Source of the DNA: Scortum barcoo
Taxonomy: Eukaryota; Chordata; Actinopteri; Centrarchiformes; Terapontidae
Reading direction: 5' to 3'
NCBI GenBank assembly: GCA_023238725.1
Contig: CM041544.1
Coordinates: 1,767,501-1,831,500, forward strand
DNA: 64,000 nucleotides
The notes under the pieces were generated by a model that saw nothing but the letters and a program-made list of their open reading frames with translations, did no database searches and was not told where the DNA came from. Below, in pieces: positions 53,666 through 64,000 of this stretch; within the stretch, counting starts at the first letter, position 1, and every line of letters begins with the position of its first letter. A program made the position numbers and the translations under genes.

Positions 53666-56545
53666 AATATAAAGTAAGTATCTAGTAGTCCTACAAAGGT
53701 GCAGCTGTGCAAAATGGCAGTGTGTGACATACAGTTGTGCAACAGTCAGTTTGTACACACTTGAGTCCATAAATAGATGTGTGTGTGTGTGTGATAAAGT
53801 GCGTGTGTCCAAGGTGTGTGGTGAGAGTGTGTAGTGAGTCCGGAGTTTGTTTGAGTTATCGCTCTCCCCCGAGTGGTGTTGTAGAGAGCCGTATGGCGTG
53901 GGGGAGGAACGATCTCCTCAGTCTGTCTGTGGAGCAGGACAGTGACAACAGTCTGTCACTGAAGCTGCTCCTCTGCCTGGAGATGGCGCTGTGCAGTGGA
54001 TGACTTGGATTGTCTATGATGGACAGGAGCCTGTTCAGCGTCCGTCGCTCTGCCACAGATGTCAGGCTGTCCAGCTCTGTGCCAACGACAGAGCCTGCCT
54101 TCCTCACCAGTTTGTCCAGGCGCGCTGCGTCCTTCTTCTTGAGGCTGCCCCCCCAGCACACTACTGCGTACAGGAGGGCGCTCGCTACCACAGACTGGTA
54201 GAAGATCTGCAGCAGCTTCTTGCAGATGTTGAAGGACGCCAGCCTTCTGAGGAAGTACAGGCGGCTCTGTCCTTTCCTGCACAGAGCGTCTGTGTTGGCA
54301 GTCCAGTCCAGTTTATCATCCAGCTGCACTCCCAGGTATTTGTAGGTGTGTACCACCTCCACACAGTCCCCTTTGATGATGACCGGCTCTGGGTGCGGCC
54401 TGGGTCTCCTAAAGTCCACCACCATCTCCCTGGTCTTGGTGGTGTTGAGGAGCAGGTGGTTCAAGTCACACCATGTGACGAAGTCCTTGATCAGTTCTCT
54501 GTACTCATCCTCCTGTCCACTCCTGATACAGCCCACGATGGCTGTGTCGTCCGCAAACTTCTGTACATGACAGAACTCTGACTTGTACTGAAAGTCGGAC
54601 GTGTACAGGGTGAACAGGACCGGAGAGAGCACAGTTCCCTGCGGTGCTCCTGTGCTGCTGGCCACAGTGTCGGACCTACAGTCTCCCAGCCTGACATACT
54701 GAGGTCTGCCAGTCAGGTAGTCTGTGATCCATGCCACCAGGTGTGATCCAACTCCCATCTCTGTCAGTTTGTCCCTGAGGAGCAGTGGCTGGATGGTGTT
54801 AAAGGCGCTGGAGAAGTCCAAAGAATGTAATCCTCACAGCACCACTTCCTCTGTCCAGGTGAGAGAGAGATCGGTGGAGCAAGAAGATGATGGCATCCTC
54901 CACTCCCGTCTTCTCCCGGTAAGCAAACTGCAGAGGGTCAAGAGCGTGGTGGGTCTGTGGCCTCAGGTGATGGAGCAGCAGCCGTTCCATGGTCTTCATC
55001 ACGTGCGACGTCAGGGCGACCGGCCTGAAGTCATTCAGCTCACCAGGATGTGGTTTCTTGGGGACTGGAATGATGCAGGATGTCTTCCACAGCTGGGGAA
55101 CCCTCCCCTGTCCCAAGCTCAGGTTGAATATGCGCTGGAGGGGGTGTCCCAGCTCCCTCGCACAGGCCTTCAGAAGTCGCGGTGATACTCCATCTGGACC
55201 TGCAGCTTTGCTGGGGCGCAGCCTCCTCAGCTCTCCACAGACCTGAGCAGCTGTGATTGTCATGGATGGTGTGAGGGGGGGAGGAGGGGAGGTGTCCTCT
55301 TTATTGCTGGTGACGGCTTGTGGGAGTAGGAGGGTGGGGGCTGCTGTGATCAGAGGTGTGAATGGGTTGGGGTGATCAAACCTGTTAAAGAACTGGTTTA
55401 GCTGGTTTGCCCTTCCCACATCCCCCTCAATGGGGGCACCTCTCTTGGAGCTGCAGCCAGTGATGGTCTTCATCCCCTCCCACACCATCCCTCATGTTGT
55501 TGTTCTGCATCCTTTGTTCTATTTTCTTTCTGTACTGCTCCTTCGCCTCCCTGAGCTGGACTCTGAGTTCCTTCTGTATCTGCTTAAGCTCCTGTGTGTC
55601 GCCATCTTTAAAGGCCTTCTTCTTCTGGTTCAGAAGGCCTTTGATGTCACTCGTTATCCAGGGCTTGTTGTTAGCAAAGCATCGTACAGATCTTACTGGA
55701 ACAACAGTGTCCATACAGAAGTTAATATAGTCCGTGGTGCAGTCAACCATCTCCTCCATGTTCCCATTGTGAGACCCCTGCAATGCTTCCCAGTCCGTGG
55801 TCTCGAAGCAGTCTTTCAGAGCCTGCTCGGCTTCGGGAGACCACTTCCTGAAAGAGCGTGTGGTTGTTGGTAGTCTCCTCACTCTTGGTGTGTAGTGAGG
55901 TTTGAGCAGGACCAGATTGTGGTCTGCTTTCCCCAGGGCAGGCAGGGGGGTGGCTCTGTATGCATCCTTCACGTTTGCATACATCAGGTCTAAAGTCCTC
56001 TTCCCCCTGGTGTTACAGTCCACGTACTGGTGAAAAGCAGCCAGTGTATTGTCCAGAGTGGCATGATTAAAGTCCCCAGAGATTAGCACGAGAGCCTCAG
56101 GATGCTGTGTTTGTAGTTTAGCCACAGCGCTGTGGATGACGTCACACGCTGCCTCCGCGTCGGCGCGCGGGGGAATGTAAACAACAACAACAATGGCGTG
56201 GCTGAACTCCCTGGGCAAGTAATAGGGACGTAAACTTACAGCCAGGAGTTCAATGTCCCTGCAGCAGGTGGAGATCTTAATGTTCACATGCCCAGGATTG
56301 CACCACCGTTTGTTCACATACAGTGCGAGTCCTCCTCCTTTGCGCTTCCCGCAGGCTTTTGTGTCTCTGTCCGCTCTGACTGTGCTGAAGTCCGGTAGCT
56401 CCACGTTAGCATCCGGGATGCTAGCTGTTAGCCACGTTTCAGTAAGACACAGTAAACTGCACTCCCTGAAGGTCTTTAGGTTCTTTGTCAGCGCAGCCAG
56501 TTCGTCGATCTTATTCGGCAGTGAGTTCACGTTTCCCATGATCAT
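53425..56545 (-). mobile_element. Rex1/L2-type (CR1 group) LINE, 5' part missing or unrecognised
   Basis: Reads leftward: endonuclease, reverse transcriptase, a 3' UTR of about 430 bp, then TTCTCTATGGAGATCAATAA and AGTATC followed by (TATC)n at 53448-53425. That microsatellite ending is typical of teleost Rex1/L2-like LINEs. The 3' UTR includes a 29-nt single-base run (53635-53663). An in-frame stop lies just upstream of the first endonuclease Met. No ORF1 was seen, so the element is probably 5'-truncated. The exact right edge (56545 or up to about 56640) is unclear. No target duplication could be defined. Confidence 0.85.
53856..56545 (-). pseudogene. LINE ORF2 (endonuclease + reverse transcriptase) with two frameshifts
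   Basis: Endonuclease segment 56545-55427, with NVNSLPNKIDELAAL, LCLTETWL, GGGLALYVNKRW, LISGDFNHATLD, RGKRTLDLMYANV and ADHNLVLL. The frame shifts near 55470 into 55488-54799, which holds RT domains 1-3 (SKAAGPDGVSPRLLKACA, WKTSCIIPVPKK, LNDFRPVALTSHVMK, LDPLQFAYREKTGVEDAI). It shifts again near 54815 into 54821-53856, with DFSSAFNTIQPLLL, GAPQGTVLSPVLF, the catalytic FADDTAIVG and YKYLGVQLDDKL. All catalytic motifs remain, so decay is limited and the copy may be fairly young, but no continuous product is encoded. The open frames on the opposite strand are shadows. Confidence 0.9.
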
Positions 56546-59079
56546 CGAAGGTACCGGGGGCTTGAATCTCCACTTCTTTGCTAAGAGAAATGTTTAGCCC
56601 TTCATCGCACCTGTTTTTGTATTTCTTAATTGCGGCAACATCTTTGACAAGTGTTTTAGATGGTTTTCATCAATAAGTGGGACTTTTAAGAACTATCTTT
56701 CTTGTCACTCTGCTTGCATCAAAACCACATAAAAGTCTCACAGAGAGATGAAAAGGAATCATACTTAAAGAGTAGGTAGAAGCGGTCTCAGCCATGGAGG
56801 TTGTAATTCAATTTGATGATGGGACGGAAAGATATATTACTTTTATAATCCTTTATACCTGTGCATCATTTACCTAAAAGTAAAAGTGTTTACACATTCT
56901 CACACATACTGAACAAAGGAAAGTGATTTAGTCTGGTAATGTGTCATCTAATCAAAACATCCTTTTCATTTTACTTCTGCCATATAAAAGATGTCCTTGG
57001 CGCTTCATTAACTTTCAGTATTTAAAAAATCTTTTTTTCTGTCTTTTTTCTTTCTTTTTTTTTTTTTTTGCCGATGTGATAAACCAAAGTTTATATAATG
57101 TCTAAGTACCTCTATTAGACTAAACTGGTAATTACATGTTTAACTCAGACCTGTAAATATTCAGAAGGTATAGTATGTCCTACATTTTGTCTTTATATGA
57201 TATATTTTGAAAGTTTGTGGAAGAGCATTAAAAATTACAAGTACAGGTAAAATGATTTGTCAAATAATCACTTAGTTGATAGAAAATTAATCAAGTTGAT
57301 AATAATTAATCAGACTCAATTATTGAGCAAAAATTCCAAACATTTTTTGTTATTAGCTTCTCCAAAGTGATAACTTGCTGGTATTCTCTTTTTTTATTAT
57401 TGTACTGTGAACATCTTTTGGTTTTGGATTAAAAGATATTTAGACTTAATATATTTATGTCACCAAACCATTTGAAGATGTCAGGCAGGTATTTTCCATA
57501 TTCTCATGTTTCATGGAGAAAAAAAAAATCACTGAGCAAAAAAAAAGAAAATTACAGAAAAATAAATGATCCCAAATAATAGGCTGTTAATTCAGATCCA
57601 CCTTATGTCTTGTATATGTGCAGGTAGTGGCTAGAAAACAGTGCAATATAGCAATGATCAGAATGTACAGATGTACTATCTATGCTCATAAGGATCACAT
57701 CAGCTCATCTTAGTGTCCCATGAAGAACCCATTTTTTAAAAATACTGCAGTTGCAGGTGGAAGTTGCATTCTACATTGTCAACATAATGTTTAGATGGTG
57801 ACATTAATAATAATTTCATCCTCCTGGCTCTTTTAATAAAAATCGCCTAACTAGCGCCATAGTCAGAATTTTAGAGACCCTGAGGTGGTGAATGCACATC
57901 AGCTCAGCACCACCCCACTCTCTGAAGAAGACAATTTGGACTAACCACCAAAAAAAGAAGAAAAGAAAAGAAAATGATGCATTTGTGTAGCTGTCATATA
58001 TATATTTTTTTTAAGTTATATTTTCTGTGAATGTTATCTTCCTAATTGCTGTGTCAAAGTCTTCTTCACACTGCTTGGATATTGTGGTGGGGTGAGCAAT
58101 ACTAATCATGATATATGATATAGTTATTTAACTTAATATATTTTACTGTCTAAAAATGTCTAAATATCATAATCAGCCTCCTCAGGTCATTATATTTGCT
58201 TAATTTCCAGACACGGCCCTGACCCTACAGACATCAAATGTATCAATACTTAGACCACCTGATCACATTGCACAAGTTATAATATTTACTCACTTGACAG
58301 AAAAACCTAGAACTTTCTTACAAGGCTACGCTTTGCCTTTCTAATTGACCATATCTACAATGGATGAGCAAACATCTTGTTTAATTTACATGTAATCACA
58401 TTCTAATTTACTATTCTTCCATCCCTTAATGAAAAGGCCAATTCACCACTATAAATTATGATGCTGGAATACATGTCACAGATTTGCATATGAAGGCAGG
58501 GTTTCTGTGCCAAGGGCCATTAAATATAAGGTTTTGGGACACATCAGAATCAGAATCACAGGACAGGTCTGTAATGTTTCAGTGTCAGTAGAGATGCGTG
58601 ACTATTGAGCTTCTGGGGCCCTCATGTGGCCTTTGAAGGTAATACTCCCCAGGTTAGTCAACGGCTCCTAACATCAAGAACACCATTAGTCATTGGTTTG
58701 ACAGCAAACCTTTAGCCAAAGTACTGGGCCTAATCAATTAGTCAGGTAGTGTAGTGATTGTTTGAATAAAGTCTTGCAGACATGCATGACTCCTGATGGT
58801 GAATGACTGGAGAACAGTGGCATAGGCCTTAATGTGAGCAAGTATGGTTAATCGCGCCTCCAAGCACTGTACTTGCAATTGCTTAAAGACTTGTTGACAG
58901 ACAGCAAAGTCAGACACAAGAGACCATGGCCTGAGTCCTGTGTCCCACTTGCTTTTATAATTCGACTACAGAAAAACTTGAATTCCCATTCATACACTGT
59001 CAGCACTGACTTTATTATAACTAAATAAACATCTCAATCATGGAGCTTTAGGATGACGGTAATATATCTAACAGATGGT

Positions 59080-59125
59080 CAGATATTTCAGTCTGAACCA
59101 AAGTGGTGGACTCAGAGCCATGTGG
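59080..59125. repeat. Scrap of teleost interspersed repeat
   Basis: GATATTTCAGTCTGAACCAA then AGTGGTGGAC. I recognise this as the continuation of the family seen at 13930-14190. Short and old. Confidence 0.4.
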
Positions 59126-60785
59126 CTAAAAATGCTTATCACATTTTGGTTGCCCAGAGCCAATACTATAGCAAAAAACAAATGTTACACAGTGTAACAT
59201 TTTGTTGATCCAGTTATTACCTTTCTTTCTAAATGTATTTGCTGTTGTTATTTAAATGTTATTTTTAGCAGACAGGGTTGACCACAGATTTCGTGAACTT
59301 TTACCAGCGCTTGTAATTGGCATTTCTGATCAGTGACATTTCAGTTCACCACTAAATTCCAGTGGTGATCATTACAGTAAAAATAAGGAAAATATTTCAT
59401 TCAAACCTTTCTATTGACTCAGTGACAGTATTTTGTTTCGAAACATGTGTGGTCACTATCACTGCATGTGTAGAGTAGCAGAAGTCAGAAATACACAACA
59501 TAAACGTGAAGAGATGACACAGAGACTTTAATCATTTTAAGTGGTAATGTAGGGGGCCAATGAAAGATTTCCATTAAAGCCTGAAGACATAGTAAACTGA
59601 TCTTAATAAGACAACTGTACCACAGACAAACTATTCCCCGGGCAGAGCACACACAAGCTGTTATGGACTCAAGCCTGTTGAATTAGCATCAGGACTGTTT
59701 TTACTGTCAGTTTGAATATTATGCATATAATCCAGTGGTAACTGCACATCTCTGGCTGTCTGTCTACCTGAATCACATTCTGTTCCCATAATACACCATG
59801 GCCTACAACAACTATGACTTATTACAAACCATGCATTTTATCGCGGTTTCAGCACTTAATTACACAATAGTAAGAATATCTATGGCATTGGCCAGTGGTT
59901 TCTCTACTGTTCTACACATGGATATCAGTTGGTACTATAAGAATTAATTAGGGCTATTTAGTGTCCTTTGATAAATTCGAGTTCTCTGAATAAACTGGGT
60001 AAGGACAGCACCAATGAAAATTTAAAAGGTCCAAAGGAAATGTTTGGAAGGACCACTGCCTCACTGTCAATGTGCTAACCACAATTAACCACAACCACGC
60101 CAGAGGTCAGCTGATTATTGGTGTAAGGCCTAACAGTTTGCAGAGCTGAATAAAAAATGATTTTGAAAAGCATGAATGATCCATCTCAGGATTTTGTCTT
60201 AGTCATTTGTTTCAGCTGCTTATGGAAATGAAAGATCTGTTTCATTCTAATTCCACTAATTTGGTTTGTATATGAAAATGAAGATATATTTTAAATAGCT
60301 TCCATCAACAGCTGTTAGTCCAGACAGTAGCCTGCTTATCAGAACTGAAGAAGTACAGCTGCCTTCTTGCAACTCTTGGTGAAACCATCAGTGACATTCC
60401 TAATGGCAACGGTGAGTTCAGTATATACAGCTAGAGTTTGCTTGATAATGATGCCTTTGTGGTGCTGTTGTTGTATTTTTCGTGTACTTTCAATTGGGTT
60501 ATGTTTTTGTATCATTCAAAAACAATATATTCATTTACCCCACGTAAGTTAATTGACCTTAACTGTGAATATTATATTGAAAATAATGTACAGTGTAAAC
60601 ATAATTTCACATTGTTTGAATTGTGTGTTGTATTTGTTAGTGTGGCAAAAAAAAAAGTCATTTTGTATGACTTAGCATTAAAAGACCTGGTTAACACAGC
60701 ACACTTGTAAAATTAGATAAATAAACCAAACTACATCTTACATGCACACAGGAATACACACACATGCACATGCTACTGACGGAGA

Positions 60786-60965
60786 GATGCCAGAGCGAGG
60801 GGCTGCACTGAGTGTTCAGGTTTGGTACCTTGCTCAAGGGCACCTCGGCAGTGCTCAGGAGGTGAACTGGCACCTCTCCAGCCACCAGTCCACACTCCAT
60901 TAAGACTGGCCCGTGGCAGACGTGAACCGGTGACACTCTTTGCTAAGTCTGTGGGGTTGCTGCTG
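60786..60965 (-). repeat. tRNA-like teleost interspersed repeat fragment
   Basis: Contains CCTTGCTCAAGGGCACCTCG, CAGTGCTCAGGAGGTGAACT, GGCACCTCTCCAGCCACCAG and GTGAACCGGTGACACTCTTT. The block is very common in percomorph fish. On the minus strand, GGTTCACGTC near its right end resembles a pol III B box, so a SINE origin is possible. Confidence 0.5.
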
Positions 60966-61681
60966 CTCTCCTTATCTGAGATGTTTCTATAGCTTGAAGT
61001 CTTAAGCCAAGCAGCCCTGTACTGGATGGAGCTGGTGTGATAACACTGAAACATCATTGCCATTGGCTGGACTCTGATTAGCCTATTGTTCCAGTTTAAT
61101 GCTCTCATTAGCTATTTTTAATGCACTGTCACCCAAAAAGTTATAATGTACAGTTACACTTTACTGAGAAGACACCACCTTAAGATGAATCCAAAACAGG
61201 GACTCATGCCACCATTCATCACCAAGGACGTTTTACAGAGCTCTTTCAACATCTCTAATTGATACAGAGGACTTTGAATACACACAGTTTTATTCTGAGT
61301 TCTACACTTTGTTGACAGATTTTTTTAAACACTACTTTTAGTCATATTCACTAAAACTGTCAGCATGTCCCGATAGTAGACATGTAAAAATCCACCACGC
61401 CCGGGTGAAAACAACCAATCAGAGCAGGAGGAGTGTCTTACGCAGTGTCAATCAAAGTTCGTAAACGCAGCAGCAACGTGGTCAGCCAGTGGTCACGCTC
61501 AAACTCTTCCGGGTCACTGCGGGGTCACGAGCTTATATTTATTCAACGAGGATTTGCAGCAGAGAGAAAACTGGCAACTACTGCCACTTTATTGAATGAT
61601 GGATGATTACGTGACATGAATGTGTTAAAATCCACATTTTTGAAGCTATATAATAAATCTATGCACAGCACAGTGTTGTGC

Positions 61682-61763
61682 CCTTCAATTAGGGAGAATA
61701 GCGAGGGGAAAGCATGAAAAATACGCCACACGCAGCTCTCGCTTCCACTCACTTGTATTGAGT
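61682..61763. repeat. 82-bp perfect direct repeat, copy 1
   Basis: Identical over 82 bp to 62048-62129 (starts CCTTCAATTAGGGAGAATAG and ends CTTGTATTGAGT). Offset 366 bp. Confidence 0.95.
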
Positions 61764-62047
61764 TATAATTCACAGTGCAACAAAAATCACATTTTACCTG
61801 TCTCTAAACAATGTAAATAATGTAAATTATGTTCATATTAAACAAGCGTAAAAACGGCGCAACGGCAGTCAAAACCATGGCAACAGCAGCAGTTAGCTTA
61901 GTCTCACACAGTGACGGAGTTAGCTTAACTCGTTTGTAGCATAAAAGTATAAAATTCAAGTTACTTCACTCGCAACAACAACAATAATTAAACAGTAATT
62001 ATTAACAACATGTGTCGCTAACTTTACAGTGCTTTGTATGGTAATTA

Positions 62048-62129
62048 CCTTCAATTAGGGAGAATAGCGAGGGGAAAGCATGAAAAATACGCCACACGCA
62101 GCTCTCGCTTCCACTCACTTGTATTGAGT
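62048..62129. repeat. 82-bp perfect direct repeat, copy 2
   Basis: Partner of 61682-61763. This copy lies about 165 bp inside the LTR start defined by the polypurine tract. Confidence 0.95.
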
Positions 62130-62293
62130 GAGGGAGGGGGAGAGGAGCGCGATTCCCTCTACTGGAACCCCGAGGCATCACCAATCGATCGTCGCACAAT
62201 TCACCCAACTAGCGACACTCTGGCTGAACAATCTCCACACCAATAATGTAATAAAATAAATGTAATAAAATAAAATAAATGACATCGACCACA

Positions 62294-62308
62294 TACTCCC
62301 CCTCAAAA
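62294..62308 (-). other. Polypurine tract of the gypsy element
   Basis: On the minus strand TTTTGAGGGGGAGTA directly precedes TGTGGTCG. This is the expected plus-strand primer and LTR junction of an LTR retrotransposon. Confidence 0.65.
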
Positions 62309-62447
62309 TAGATGTTGTCCCCAACATCCTGACATTTAACCCATAGTGCAAATGAAGAGTGAAACTACATACCACCAATAATCATACAGTGCAGCATCAC
62401 ATCCTATTACTGTTCCTGTACCTTGCCTTATGCTCTATAAGTGTAGC

Positions 62448-62622
62448 TTTACAGACTGGAACTCTTTTCGTACATTTCTTCATGTGGGTTGATACCCAAT
62501 AAATGCAGTTTTACAGACTGGAACTCTTTTCATACATTTCTTCATGTGGGTTGATACCCAATAAATGCAGTTTTACAGACTGGAACTCTTTTCATACATT
62601 TCTTCATGTGGGTTGATACCCC
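62448..62622. repeat. 62-bp tandem repeat, 2.8 copies
   Basis: ACAGACTGGAACTCTTTTC recurs at 62451, 62513 and 62575 at an exact period of 62 bp, with only one or two differences. It includes CATGTGGGTTGATACCCAAT. It lies in the 3' untranslated part of the gypsy element. Confidence 0.95.
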
Positions 62623-62954
62623 ATAGTCTTTCTCTAGTCACTTTTAGTCTGTTTGGCCTACAAAGTCCATTTACTTACACACACAGGTAACACAATCCAT
62701 TGCTGGCTTGCAGCATAGTTGTATCAGTGCATCATGTCCAAATCACCTACACTCTCCCTTAATAAAGGTCCATGAGTGATATGTGATGCAAGGTACTTTA
62801 GATGTGTATATTAAGCTGTAATCACAGTCCATAAATGTATCTGGTGTTCAACAGTCCCTTTGAATGTGGATTCTGTGTTAAACAGTCCATTTGCTGTGTC
62901 CTGAGTGTAGTGTATGCGCATTTACTCAGTTCAGTCATGTGTGGTGTGTGTGAT

Positions 62955-64000
62955 CTACCACCCATGTCCATAGGGTTGCTGGTAGTAAAATGGCTGAATA
63001 GCATGTGTCCATGGCACCTTCAAGTGTTTGTGATGTGGTAGTGTCCTCATGTTGTAGCAAACTGGTGAGCCGAGTCGATCATATGTGAAGACCTTAGGTC
63101 GCCTGTGCTGTCGTCTGGGTTCGCTGATACTCCTGCTCACTGGTCCTGCTGTGCTCGCTTGAGACAAGTGAAGGAACAGTCTCCTCTGCAGGTTGGTCCT
63201 CAATATGACTGTCCTCTTGCTCAGGTAAGTGCCCAAGTTGGTTTATCACTCCATGTTCACTTTGTGGCTCATGTGACATGTTTTCCTCCGACTGTATGTG
63301 TTCAGCAGGTTCATCAGTACTCACAGGACTCAATGCCTGAGGTTGGCACGGCTGCAGTTGTTGCTGGAGCGGCACTGAATAATATTCATCATCATCGTCC
63401 ACTTCGTCGTCAGCCTGCTCCATTTCTTCAGTTGTCTCCACAGTTCTTTTCTTTGCTCGTGGGCGTACTTGTGTTTCAAGTGGCAGATGGTCACATGGTA
63501 GGAGAAGATTGCGATGCAATATCCTCGATCTTCCTTTTCCTTTCTCAGGCCGGAAGTTCATAAACAGGGATGTCTTTACTGACTTGGCGGACAACTGTGT
63601 GAACCACATCCTCCCAGTGGTTTCTCAGCTTGCCTGGACCACCACGAGGTGTCATGTTCCTGATCAAAACTCGATCACCCGGATGTAAAACTGAGCTTTT
63701 CACTTTACTGTCATAATGTCTTTTGCTTCTTGTGGCCGCTTTGTGAGCATTTTCCCTTGTGATCTCGTATGCCTCTTCCATACCCTGTTTCCACTTCTCC
63801 ATGTAGTTATGATGATTACTGTCTCCTTGTTCTGAGGTCAAGTTGAACAGCATGTCGACTGGCAACCGTGGAGAGCGTCCATATAACAAGTAAAAGGGAG
63901 AGAAACCAGTCACTTCACTGCGAGTACAATTGTACGCATAGATCAGTTTGTTCAGTGAGTCTTTCCAGTTAGTTTTTTGTTTCTCTGTAAGTGTCTTCAA
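62955..64000 (-). pseudogene. Ty3/gypsy pol C-terminus (integrase end) with two frameshifts, cut at right edge
   Basis: Segment 64000-63545 holds the end of the integrase core (SPFYLLYGRSPRLPVDMLF) and the GPY/F-type chromatin-binding module (LHPGDRVLIRN, then GGPGKLRNHWEDVVHTVV). The frame shifts near 63560 into 63609-63094, which continues RSRILHRNLLLPCDHLP and an acidic/glutamine-rich tail. It shifts again near 63130 into 63236-62955, containing RRPKVFTYDRLGSP before the stop. Similar basic and acidic tails follow integrase in many fish gypsy elements. The breaks mean no intact polyprotein. Confidence 0.85.

Larger units (their letters stand above)
56546..61681. other. Intergenic, largely unrecognised
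   Basis: A+T-rich sequence with a T-rich run near 57030-57070, a repeat scrap at 59080 and a SINE-like repeat at 60786-60965. A short ATCAGAATCAGAATCACAGG at 58544-58563 may be a LINE-tail remnant. From 61380 leftover repeat or LTR sequence begins. No gene recognised. Confidence 0.55.
61682..64000 (-). mobile_element. Ty3/gypsy LTR retrotransposon, 3' portion
   Basis: Runs leftward from beyond the right edge. It comprises the end of integrase (64000 to about 63545), a hydrophilic C-terminal tail (to 62955), a 3' untranslated region with a 62-bp tandem array, a polypurine tract (62294-62308) and an LTR whose 5' end TGTGGTCGATG starts at 62293. The far end of the LTR is not defined. AATAAA signals on the minus strand at about 61590 and 61530 suggest it may extend past 61540. 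The gag, protease, RT and other LTR, if present, lie outside. Confidence 0.8.

Noticed and set aside
53991..54581. 196-codon open frame on the plus strand
   Set aside because: It is an antisense shadow of the LINE reverse transcriptase reading the other way.
62448..62622. Regularly repeated unit that could suggest a CRISPR-like array
   Set aside because: The units are directly adjacent without spacers, and this is an animal genome; it is a minisatellite inside a retroelement.
63094..63609. Acidic, glutamine-rich protein as a host gene
   Set aside because: It continues the integrase frame after a shift and carries the RSRILHRNLLLPCDHLP continuation typical of gypsy pol, so it is element sequence.

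Overview
This is a piece of a ray-finned (teleost) fish chromosome. It carries spliced vertebrate genes with GT-AG introns and an A+T-rich background. It also carries a mixture of mobile elements typical of teleosts: RTE/Expander-type and Rex1/L2-type LINEs, a tRNA-derived SINE, a hAT-type miniature element and a Ty3/gypsy element. Two host genes are supported, both on the minus strand and in tandem. Nothing prokaryotic or viral was seen.

Left half (1-30,100): ten coding exons of a V-type proton ATPase V1 subunit B gene (B2-like). They read leftward from an ATG at 29,935 to the window's left edge, where the gene is cut. About 346 codons are present and roughly 155 C-terminal codons are expected outside. 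Intron 1 is 14.6 kb. Intron 5 carries a nearly full-length but decayed RTE-type LINE on the opposite strand, between 12-13 bp target-site duplications.

Middle (30,100-45,820): an intergenic stretch of about 9.7 kb with a SINE, a hAT miniature element (8-bp target duplication) and an old dispersed repeat. It is followed by a complete three-exon vax1 homeobox gene encoding 313 residues.

Right part (45,820-64,000): upstream flank of vax1. It holds motif-dense candidate regulatory stretches, a block of degenerate duplications, and a Rex1/L2-type LINE with two frameshifts. It ends in the 3' part of a Ty3/gypsy element with integrase tail, a 62-bp tandem array, a polypurine tract and the LTR start.

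The two genes have no known direct functional link: subunit B works in organelle acidification, and vax1 in ventral forebrain and optic-stalk patterning. Their adjacency mirrors the human VAX2-ATP6V1B1 pair, although both genes here look like the other paralogues (VAX1 and B2). That linkage is the most informative observation in the window. I saw no convincing undescribed system.
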